13,865 bases of DNA, taken from positions 5,814 to 19,678 of the forward strand of contig DHYS01000010.1 in NCBI GenBank assembly GCA_002414185.1, written 5' to 3'. A program made the position numbers and the translations under genes. The notes under the pieces were generated by a model that was not told the DNA's origin, searched no databases, and saw only the letters and a program-made list of their open reading frames with translations. This stretch comes from Patescibacteria group bacterium UBA5124 (GTDB lineage Bacteria; Patescibacteriota; Gracilibacteria; Absconditabacterales; Absconditicoccaceae). The stretch's first letter is position 1. Every line of letters starts with the position of its first letter. Positions 6,876-13,865 of the stretch are shown here, one piece after another.

Positions 6876-8060
6876 ATGAAACATATCAAAACACTCAATC
6901 ATATTCTTGCACAACCAATTATTCGACTTATCCGTCTCTATCAACTTACACTTTCTCCAGATGAAAGTATATTTTTTCTTTTTCTCAGAGGACGCGTCTG
7001 TGCACATCATCCACATTGCAGCAAATATAGCATTCAAGTCCTCAAAAGATATGGATTTCGACCAGGAATTTGGTATGCTTTCGACAGAGTTTTACATTGT
7101 ACACCTAGCATGACAATCAAACACGATCCTGCACATTATCGCACAATATTTTGTTCTTCAGCTCCTATCGGAGTACCGTTTTTGAACGATTTAACCAAAG
7201 ATAAAAGATTTGAAGTAATCGGAGTCGTTACTCAACCAGATAAACCATCAGGACGTGGTATGGAAATGCACGAAAATATCATTAAAACTGAAGCTAAAAA
7301 ATTAGGAATAAAAAATATTCAGACACCAAACAAACTAAATCCTGAAAAATCAGAAGAAGGAAAAGAGTTCGCAGATCGATTAAAAGATCAACATGCCGAT
7401 TTTTTGGTAGTCATCGCTTATGGGAAGATTCTTCCTCAAGCTATCCTTGATATTCCTCATATCGGTCCTATCAATGTACACTGATCTAAGCTTCCCAATT
7501 ATCGTGGAGCATCTCCTATTCAGTCATCATTTCTCAATGGAGACACAGAAACAGCAGTCACGATTATGTATATGGATGCAGGTATGGATACCGGAGATAT
7601 TATCGACACCTTGCCCATCAAAATACCATTTTCACGAACTACCAAAAATATCATAGAAGCATTTCAGCAGCAATGACCACATTTCCTCTGTGAAACCTTA
7701 CGAAAAACTGGGAAATGATATCTAGGAAGAACTCCTCAAGATCATAATAAAGCTACTCTTTGCGCCAAAATTGAGAAAGAAGATGGAGAAATCAACCCGT
7801 ATACAGATACTTTAGAAAGCATTTATCGCAAATACCGTGCATTCTATCTTCGACCAAAAATCTACTTTTTTCACGAAGGAAAAAGAATAGTTGTCGAACA
7901 ATTAGATCTCGATGAAAATCTCTATACTGAAAACCAAAATAAGCCGCTATTAAGCAAAGAAAACCTACTACTCAACAAATGTGTTAAAACCATTCTCATC
8001 AAACCAGAAGGAAAAAAATCTATGGATCGAGATTCTTTCAAAAACGGATATCTAAAATAA
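6876..8060 (+). CDS. fmt: YidD-methionyl-tRNA formyltransferase fusion protein
   Basis: One continuous 394-residue frame joins two unrelated proteins. Residues 1-87 resemble YidD, a small membrane-associated factor aiding YidC-dependent insertion: LIRLYQLTLSP, then VCAHHPHCSKYS with Cys42 and Cys48, RYGFRPGIWYAFDRVLHCTP and a closing HDP. Residues 88-394 are Fmt, which formylates initiator Met-tRNA using 10-formyltetrahydrofolate: VVTQPDKPSGRG, ADFLVVIAYGKILP, INVHGSKLPNYRGASPIQ, TIMYMDAGMDTGDI, and a C-terminal tRNA-binding domain. The catalytic Asn200, His202 and Asp238 are present. TGA codons at 7482, 7674 and 7716 give glycines 203, 267 and 281; Gly203 is the glycine of the HGS motif. The usual GTP at the Fmt N-terminus is CSSAP here. 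No stop separates the parts. Met79 is an alternative start for Fmt but would lie inside the YidD end, so true fusion is favoured. Confidence 0.88.
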
Positions 8061-8089
8061 AATATAATTTTACAACTTTGTCAAATTCG

Positions 8090-8125
8090 AATCCTGCAAA
8101 AAGCAGGATTTTTTGCTTTTTTTAT
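8090..8125 (+). terminator. Intrinsic terminator after yidD-fmt
   Basis: AATCCTGC (8090-8097) pairs perfectly with GCAGGATT (8103-8110) around an AAAAA loop, followed by a long T-rich tract. It begins 30 bases after the stop codon. Confidence 0.85.
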
Positions 8126-8140
8126 TTTTCTAGATATAAT
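8113..8140 (+). promoter_or_regulatory. Promoter for the membrane-protein pair
   Basis: TTGCTT (8113-8118) and a perfect TATAAT (8135-8140) are separated by 16 bases. The start codon at 8169 would give a leader of about 20 bases. The -35 box lies inside the T-tract of the preceding terminator, a compact arrangement. Confidence 0.6.
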
Positions 8141-8168
8141 ACATATATCCACAATTCTTTATGAGCTT

Positions 8169-9743
8169 ATGGAACAACTAATGGATGAAAATCAAATACC
8201 AAAGGTAGAAAATACGGAATCTACAGAATCTACAGAAACCACAAACAACACACCAAATACAGAAAGTACTGAATCTACAATAGATTTTAGTAAATTTTCA
8301 TTTTCTTCGCAAACAGAAAAACCAGAAACCGTAACAAATCCATTAGAAGCACCTGCAAATTCAGAAGAAACCGTAACAAATCCACTAGAAGCACCTACAA
8401 ACCCAGAAGAACCTACAACTAATCCACTAGAAAATACTCAACAAACTCAAAACACGACAGATACTCCAAGCGTAATAGCTCAATTTAATCAATTCAAAGA
8501 AGAAGAAAAAAAAGAAGATGTTCAAATAGAACAACTAAGTATCAAGTCTTCTGAACAAAAAGAAGTAGAAAAAGTTAATTTAGGAACAAGTGGTGTCGGA
8601 GAAAAAAAAGAAAAAACAAACAAACTCAAAGAAATACAATTATTAATGATTTCTTATATAGTGCTTTTATTAGGACTTGTAGGACTAGTACTAGTAAATA
8701 TGTATGGTAAATATTTTTCTTTGGCAAGTACAGGAAATGATGATGCAAATAGCGAAAAATACAAAAGTATCTCTGAAACAATAAGTGAATACACCCATAT
8801 AAACGATTATTATTCTTTCGTCTCAGATAGTACATTACTCAGCACAAGTAATGCTAAAAACAACCTAGACATGATTATAAACAATACATCACTCAACTAT
8901 ATTCAAAAAAAAGATATTATTCAAAAAAACCTTAATATCACAGTAAATGATATTATGAGCAATGCAAACAATTTAAGCAATCAAAAGAAAGACGTAAGTA
9001 AATATGGATTTATTCCAAAAGAAATTTATGAAACAATCCAATCTCAACAAGGAATTGGATGAATCAAAAAAGCTATGGTATTAGTAGAAAATGTAAAATT
9101 CATTACAGCATTCAAAGTATTTTCATATATGGAAAGTTTTCTCCAAAGTTTAGGAAACAATCTTCACAAAGATCCATTAGAAATAGAACAAAAAATGGAG
9201 GAAATCAATGATGATGTAGAAAAAAATATAATAATTTATACAAACAACTGTTATTTCAATCCATATGAAATCGACTATGATTGTAGTACAACAAATGATT
9301 TTGACAATTATTATAAACTTATAGATACGACCAACAAAACTGATACAAAATTTCTCAAACAATTAGCATCATATGTAGATATGAAACTTCAACAAACAGA
9401 TATTCCTACATTCTCTATAAACTTTGACAATTTTAATCCTAAACAAGATACTATTAAATTTTCTATAGATCTTAATACAAATGCTCAAGACGAACTAGCA
9501 TTAAGCAAACAAGGAATACTCAATCCACATCTCTACATAGTAACTAATCTTATAAATTTACTTAAACAAAGTTTATTAGTTATAGGAGAAGGAATCAAAG
9601 CTGATCAGATCAGAATTGCTCCAAAAAATATCAGAGTATGAACTACAATATTTACAGTAAACAATTCTGTATTAAACTTTACCCTTCCTATTCAAAAACA
9701 AAATCAAAGAGAAATTAGTGACTTCTTTACTAATCAAAATTAA
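8169..9743 (+). CDS. Unrecognised single-pass membrane protein with acidic Thr/Pro-rich N-terminal region
   Basis: A 524-residue protein of unknown family. Residues 1-150 are low-complexity, rich in Thr, Glu, Asn and Pro, with TES repeats near the start and three 14-residue units built on TNPLE at about 53-93. A single membrane helix lies at about 157-179 (MISYIVLLLGLVGLVLVN), preceded by a lysine-rich stretch (EKKEKTNKLKE). This predicts a disordered cytoplasmic N-terminus and an extracytoplasmic domain of about 345 residues. That domain has two close cysteines (NNCYFNPYEIDYDC) which could form a disulfide. TGA codons at 9060 and 9639 encode glycines 298 and 491. The stop TAA is 3 bases before the next gene, another single-pass protein, so the two are surely cotranscribed and may act together. 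The topology loosely recalls PilN/PilO-type assembly proteins, but I see no diagnostic motif. Confidence 0.8.
8325..8447 (+). repeat. 42-base in-frame tandem repeat, three units
   Basis: Units begin at 8325, 8367 and 8409, exactly 42 bases (14 codons) apart. The first two are nearly identical; the third is degenerate and incomplete. They encode the repeated TNPLEAP and PEE segments of the cytoplasmic region of the membrane protein. Confidence 0.85.
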
Positions 9744-9746
9744 TCA

Positions 9747-11246
9747 ATGGAACTACAAAACAATCAAACAAACGATACACTAAAAAATCTTGCAAGTAAT
9801 GATCAGATCAAAAAATTGCAAGAACAAAGTATGGTGTATCGAAAAAAAATAAAAGAAGTTCTGCAAAAAAAACAAAGCGACAGTAAATTAGTTGCTTGAA
9901 TAGCACTTGCAGTAATAGTTTTCACTATATACAAAGTTATTTCTCTTTATGGACAAGTTCAATCATTAAACCAACAATCAAGCAATCTCTATGAGCTCAA
10001 TAGATACAATATTCAAACATTAAAAGCAAATCCTAGTACAAAAAACATCGTTTGATCTATCTCTACACTACCAGAACTATTAGACTCCAAAGAAGATCTC
10101 AAAGCAGAAATTCAAAGATACAAAAAATATGAAGAAAATCTTCAATTACCATATACATATTTCTTACAATATCTTCTTCTTCCGAAACTAAATATCTGGA
10201 AAGAAGCATATACAGACACCTTAAATATTGATCTATTAGGAAAAAATTATCTCGAAAAAAATCCATACAATGACATAAATCTCCTCCAAAAATGGACTGA
10301 TTTCTTTAGTTCTACCAACAAAAATCAAATCAATGAAATCAAAGATTTAAGCATAGGTAATGTTACAGATATTGGAAGTGGATTATTTTCTATCAAAATG
10401 AGTTTTTCTTTCATATCTCCTTCAAAACAAGCGCTCCTCCTTCTCACAGACAAAATAACAACTACTTCCGATAAAGAAAATATCAGCCTCTTCGGAGAAT
10501 TCTTCTATTATTTACGACAAGAAATCAAAAAAGAAAAAGTAAATGATATCCAATCTTTACAAAAAGAATATGAATTCACTTGAGACAATAATACAGACAA
10601 AATAATCTGATTTAATATCTACAATCGAGTATTTAAAAACAAAGAAAAATCACTCATCGACGATACTATTATTAATCAAACCATCAAAACTATGATGGAA
10701 TGTAAACCAGATGAAGAAGCACAATGTTACTACAGATTTAGAGATAAATATAGAAATATAGGAAGTTTAGCATACACTATAGGAACACAAAACACAACTA
10801 ATAAAACCCAAAAATTAAAAGAAGCGCTTCAAGAATTATCGCCATTGATAGCTATCAAAAAATTTACCTACAATAAGATCCAGACAAAATCTCTTATCCA
10901 ACAAAACACAAAATACCAAGGATCTATAGATTTAGAAATATATGGACAAAGCATCTCAGACGAAGACATGCAAGAAATCAGTCTAAAATTAGGTAAAAAA
11001 TGTCTCTGAGATAGTAATAAAGCTCTTACTATCGAAGAAGCAAACAAAACAATCGACGATATCATCAGCAAAAAATGAGCACTTTTGGATAACAACGAAT
11101 CAAGCTTAGGATCTATCCGAGATATCAAAAACATTATAGAAGGAATCCAAACAGAATACGAAACATTAGATAATTACAAAAAAACAATCAGACTTTTTGA
11201 AATCTATAGAATGCTCAATGAAAGCTGATTATGTAAAACTATATAA
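9747..11246 (+). CDS. Unrecognised single-pass membrane protein, partner of the preceding gene
   Basis: A 499-residue protein that I do not recognise. A charged, lysine-rich N-terminus of about 47 residues precedes one membrane helix at about 48-68 (AGIALAVIVFTIYKVISLYG), followed by a Gln/Asn-rich probable coiled coil (70-100) and a large extracytoplasmic part that is mostly helical-looking and lysine-rich. A cysteine pair occurs in the middle (MMECKPDEEAQCYY) and single cysteines near the end. Seven TGA codons (9897, 10053, 10581, 10608, 11007, 11076, 11226) encode 7 of its 20 glycines; a standard-code annotation would shatter it into fragments. The true stop is TAA at 11244-11246. It starts 3 bases after the preceding gene. 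Short cytoplasmic tail, one helix, coiled coil and periplasmic domain resemble PilN/PilO of type IV pili in outline only. Confidence 0.8.
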
Positions 11247-11294
11247 TACATTATCATTCCGACCTAAAATTTTGAAACCAGAATACGACAATAA

Positions 11295-11330
11295 AAAAAA
11301 CGAGACAGGATCATTTCCATCTCGTTTTTT
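11295..11330. terminator. Bidirectional intrinsic terminator between convergent operons
   Basis: Bases 11295-11305, an A-run plus CGAGA, pair perfectly with 11320-11330, TCTCG plus a T-run. The loop is 14 bases and could pair further inside. It serves the plus-strand membrane-protein operon and the minus-strand yebC. Confidence 0.85.
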
Positions 11331-11350
11331 TATAAACTATTTAGGATCAA

Positions 11351-12100
11351 TTAATTTACATTAGTCCAAACTTTATCTATATCTTCATCATTTTCTAAAG
11401 CATCAACCAAACGAGCTAATTGATCAGCATCTTCAGCTCCCAAAGAAACTTCATTTTGAGGTATAAACTGAAGATCAGCTTCTACAATATGATAAGAAAA
11501 ATTTTCTACTCCTTTCAATACTTCAGCAAAATCTACTTTTTTAGTAAAGATTACTGCAGTACCATCTTCCACAGAAATATCATCTACAGGAAGTTCTAAG
11601 ACCTCCATTTCCAATTCATCTTGATTAAGAGGAAGAATAGTTTCTACATCTTTTCCTTTTACAAATTCTTTTTTTACTTTACCATCAGTTACGATTACTC
11701 CTTTTTCATCAAACTGCCAAGCAACAGATCCTACTTGTCCTAGAGATCATCCAAATTTATTAAGAAAAGTTTTTACATTGGTTGCGGTTCTATTAGTATT
11801 AGACGTCAAAGTTTTGATTACTAATGCACTTCCTGACGGACCATATCCTTCATAAAATACTTCTTCGAGTTGTTCTCCTTCCAATTGTCCAGATCACTTA
11901 AGGATAGCTCTTTCTACAATATCTCTAGGGACACTATGATATCTAGCTTTTTGTAAAACAAGTTCCAAAGATGGATTCATTTTTGGATCTGCTCATTTTT
12001 TAGCAGCCAATTGAATCAACTTAGACATCATACTATATGTCTTTCATTTACCTATATCTCCAGCAGCTTTTCTTGCTGCAATACTATGCCATCTTCCCAT
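11351..12100 (-). CDS. yebC: YebC/PmpR family protein (transcriptional regulator / translation factor)
   Basis: A complete 249-residue YebC family protein. The typical blocks are all present: RWHSIAARKAAGDIGKGK at the start, then LIQLAAKKGADPKMNPSLEL, VPRDIVERAILKGSG, EEVFYEGYGPSGSALVI, TSNTNRTATNVK, GGSLGQVGSVAWQF and a C-terminal ADQLARLVDALENDEDID. Family members have been described as DNA-binding regulators and, more recently, as factors that relieve ribosome stalling. TGA codons at 12046, 11995, 11896 and 11749 (high ends) encode glycines 19, 36, 69 and 118; Gly69 (KGSG) and Gly118 (GGSLG) are strongly conserved family positions. Under the standard code only the last 87 residues would be called. 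It follows the dCMP deaminase gene by 21 bases and is probably its operon partner. Confidence 0.93.
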
Positions 12101-12121
12101 AATTAAAAACAAAAAATAAAA

Positions 12122-12610
12122 TTACTGCTTTATATATTCTTCCACAGTATCATCGAAATAATCCAACTGAATACCAACCTGCTTAAACATTTCTTCAGAT
12201 TCTGCACCAGCATGATATTTTTTCTCACAAACAATTCTTGTAATTCCCGCACTGATAACCAGCATCGCACATGTTCTACAAGGAGTCATTTTACAGTACA
12301 AAGTAGCTCCATCCAAAGCAATACCAAATCTTGCAGCTTGTGCAAAAGCATTTTGCTCTGCATGCACGGTTCTCATACAGTGATTAGTTACTGTTCCATC
12401 TTCATGAGTTACTTGCTTAAATTGATGTCCAACTTCATCACAATGAGGTAATCATGGAGGCGATCAAACATATCACGTCACTAATAAACGATTGTTTTTA
12501 GCAATTACACAACCACTTCTTCATCTATCACATGTTGCTCTTTTTGCAATAGTTCTTGCTACTTCCATAAAATATTCATCCCAGGTCGGTCTCACATATT
12601 TTTCTGACAT
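12122..12610 (-). CDS. Deoxycytidylate (dCMP) deaminase
   Basis: A 162-residue zinc enzyme that converts dCMP to dUMP, feeding thymidylate synthesis; ComEB of Bacillus is in this family. The start RPTWDEYFMEVA, the GYVGSPPGLPHCDE loop, the HAE motif (His83, Glu85) and PCRTC (Cys111, Cys114) are all intact and give the catalytic zinc site. TGA codons encode glycines 30, 46, 49 and 53, and the last three are the invariant glycines of the substrate loop. This is the clearest single proof in the window that UGA means glycine. Under the standard code only the C-terminal half would appear as an ORF. The start ATG at 12610 is preceded by a plausible promoter and no Shine-Dalgarno site. Together with the RNR genes upstream it indicates an active deoxynucleotide pathway. 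Confidence 0.94.
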
Positions 12611-12643
12611 CAAAAAAAGATAGAAAGTAAAATATTGCGTCAA

Positions 12644-12671
12644 AATATACTCTTTTAAACTACGAAATCAA
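12644..12671 (-). promoter_or_regulatory. Promoter candidate for the dCMP deaminase-yebC operon
   Basis: TTGATT (12671-12666) and TATATT (12649-12644) on the minus strand, 16 bases apart, with the -10 box about 33 bases before the start codon. Confidence 0.5.
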
Positions 12672-12686
12672 CAAAAAGTATATTAC

Positions 12687-12715
12687 AAAAACCCGCTGAA
12701 AAACAACGGGTTTTT
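12687..12715. terminator. Intrinsic terminator after the GH25 gene, T-tracts on both strands
   Basis: AAAAACCCG (12687-12695) pairs perfectly with CGGGTTTTT (12707-12715) around an 11-base loop. It lies about 40 bases past the stop of the minus-strand GH25 gene and just upstream of the promoter of the next operon. Confidence 0.8.
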
Positions 12716-12719
12716 ATAA

Positions 12720-12790
12720 TTAGCAAAGTTTTATCTTCTCAAGATTCTTAACATCTATCAAAGTCTTATCTTTTCAAGATTTTTAGCATC
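12720..12790 (-). repeat. 35-base tandem duplication of the 3' end of the GH25 gene
   Basis: Read on the minus strand, 12790-12756 and 12755-12721 are two copies of the same 35 bases with five differences. The first copy encodes the last residues DAKNLEKIRL plus TGA; the second, read in the same phase, would encode DVKNLEKIKL plus TGC and then TAA. Three of the differences keep or conservatively change the amino acid. Confidence 0.85.
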
Positions 12791-13435
12791 ATTACCATCA
12801 ACAAACTCAGGAATACCATCCACACGAACCTCATCAGAAAACTGAAGAATATCTGATTCAAGAACAATAGGATCATTACGCCTTATTAATGAATAACTAG
12901 CTATCCACAAAGGATATTGATCAAATTCATAATCCTTCAAATACTGTGTATAAAAATTATAACTAGTATAAATAATAGGTTTAACCCTATATTCACGCTC
13001 TACAATATTCAACCATTTTTTCAATTCTTCTCTCAAACGTTCAACAGTTTGTAAATTACCAGTATCTTCTATATCAAGAACAGGACGTATATCCCCTCGT
13101 TTCAAAGAAATAGTAGATAAATAATTTTCAGCTTGAACAATGGAATTTTCTTCAGGATCATAATAGTGATAAGCACCAACAATAAGACCATTACTTTTAG
13201 CTTCATTGAAATTTTCAGAGAATAATTTATCCTTTCTATCCTTTCCCATTGTTGCACGAATCACAACAAATTGAATTGGAGCATATTGCTTTTGGTTTTT
13301 TACCTTTTGCCATTCAATATCTCCACTATTATGAGAGACATCGATTCCAAAAGCAAGACTTTCACCAGAATAAAAAACATAACACACCCAAAGGATAGTC
13401 ACAATAAAAATAAAGAAGAATGCAGTTTTTTTCAT
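12755..13435 (-). CDS. GH25-family lysozyme (N-acetylmuramidase-like), secreted or membrane-anchored
   Basis: A 226-residue glycoside hydrolase family 25 protein, a family that cleaves the glycan strand of peptidoglycan. An N-terminal hydrophobic helix (MKKTAFFFIFIVTILWVCYV) is a signal peptide or anchor. The catalytic barrel follows: FGIDVSHNSGDIEW (Asp32), FVVIRAT, GLIVGAYHYYDP, RPVLDIED with Asp121 and Glu123, KPIIYTSYNFY, YPLWIASY and DILQFSDEVRVDGI-x-x-FVDGN. All are standard GH25 landmarks. ATG at 13435 was chosen because it begins directly at the signal segment; an upstream ATG at 13483 lies ahead of the transcription start implied by the promoter. The frame reaches TGA at 12758-12760, read as glycine, then TAG at 12755-12757. 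There is no internal TGA and I see no CTC leucine codon, as in the lemA cassette, so transfer is plausible. It may act on the organism's own wall or on a host cell. Confidence 0.9.
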
Positions 13436-13484
13436 AGAATAAAATTTTATAGAATTCAACATCAAATAAGAAACTCTATTCAAA

Positions 13485-13512
13485 ACAATAGTAATTTAAA
13501 ATAAAAAGTCAA
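13485..13512 (-). promoter_or_regulatory. Promoter candidate for the GH25 gene
   Basis: TTGACT (13512-13507) and TATTGT (13490-13485) on the minus strand with a 16-base spacer. The implied transcription start near 13478 lies inside the longest possible reading frame and favours translation from 13435 (or 13462) rather than 13483. No convincing promoter for the divergent folD was found between 13436 and 13626. Confidence 0.45.
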
Positions 13513-13626
13513 TCTTAAAAAAATCTATTATAAATAAGACAAGTAAAGAGAAAACTATTGCAGTTTTACCACAATTCACTACTATCGCTGCTAGCAAATT
13601 ATTTACCTATTTTCCCTATTTTTTCT

Positions 13627-13865
13627 ATGATCCTTCGATGAAAAGAACTTTCCCTAGATATCCAAAACAATCTCAAACAAAAGACTAAAAGTCTTACCCC
13701 AGGATCCTTTATGGCAATCCTCTTTTTTTGAAATAATTACTCTTCTGCTACCTATGTTCGCCACAAGCAAAAATACGGAGAATCTATAGGACTACCAGTT
13801 AAAATATATACTGAACAAGATTTTTTTCCTTTATTAGAAACAGAATGACGACTAGCAAACAATGT
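13627..13865 (+). CDS. folD: FolD, methylenetetrahydrofolate dehydrogenase/cyclohydrolase (5' part, UGA=Gly)
   Basis: The first 79 codons of FolD; the gene runs off the window. FolD interconverts methylene-, methenyl- and 10-formyl-tetrahydrofolate. The start MILRGKELS fits the family's I-x-DGK-x-x-A pattern, and FMAILFFGNNYSSATYVRHKQ contains the G-x-x-x-x-S-x-x-YV-x-x-K active-site stretch, with Tyr43 and the catalytic Lys47. TGA codons at 13639, 13729 and 13846 supply glycines 5, 35 and 74; Gly5 and Gly35 are conserved family positions. No earlier ATG lies in this frame. The product 10-formyltetrahydrofolate is the substrate of the Fmt domain encoded at 6876-8060. With no open standard-code frame of useful length, this gene would be missed by default annotation. 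Confidence 0.88.

Noticed and set aside
7110..7112. Separate fmt gene starting at Met79 of the fusion
   Set aside because: This methionine lies within the C-terminal part of the YidD domain and about ten residues before the first Fmt strand, with no stop between the domains; kept only as an alternative.
9747..11246. Assignment of the membrane pair as pilN/pilO
   Set aside because: Topology agrees loosely, but both proteins are more than twice the usual length and I see no PilM-binding motif or other diagnostic sequence.
13436..13483. Longer GH25 start at 13483
   Set aside because: It adds 16 residues ahead of a well-formed signal segment and would begin upstream of the transcription start implied by the best promoter candidate.

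Overview
This is an AT-rich bacterial window in which UGA is read as glycine (translation table 25). Under the standard code most of its recognisable genes would be broken. Nearly every apparent TGA stop in them falls where the protein family has a conserved or tolerated glycine, for example the HGS motif of Fmt, the GYxGxPxG loop of dCMP deaminase, the KG and GG motifs of YebC and the G of the FolD N-terminus. Reassigned UGA together with low GC, no visible Shine-Dalgarno sites and small operons points to the candidate phyla Absconditabacteria (SR1) or Gracilibacteria (BD1-5/GN02). The sequence alone does not let me choose between them. All coordinates below are for table-25 reading frames, so several genes are longer than a standard ORF call would give.

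Layout. Positions 1-3914 (+) hold a nucleotide-reduction and peroxide-defence cluster: the C-terminal part of class I ribonucleotide reductase alpha chain, a DUF1653 protein, a BCP-type peroxiredoxin, an AhpC-type peroxiredoxin, a structured intergenic element with three hairpins, and the RNR beta chain. A bidirectional terminator follows. Positions 3959-5917 (-) hold a lemA-TPM-TPM operon and 6110-6661 (-) a predicted lipoprotein. These genes have no internal UGA glycines and look acquired. Positions 6876-8060 (+) encode one protein that joins a YidD domain to methionyl-tRNA formyltransferase. After a terminator and a good promoter, 8169-11246 (+) encodes two large single-pass membrane proteins that I do not recognise; they are the best candidates for an undescribed system. 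A bidirectional terminator separates them from a convergent pair, dCMP deaminase and a YebC-type regulator (12610-11351, -). A GH25 lysozyme-like secreted or anchored protein follows (13435-12755, -), and the window ends in the start of folD (13627 onward, +).

How the genes fit together. RNR and dCMP deaminase are steps in deoxynucleotide supply, and the two peroxiredoxins protect an oxygen-dependent tyrosyl-radical RNR. FolD supplies the one-carbon folate that Fmt needs to formylate initiator tRNA. The GH25 enzyme, LemA, TPM proteins and the membrane pair are envelope-facing functions, which would suit a host-attached or predatory life-style; that last point is inference from the proposed phyla, not something the sequence proves.
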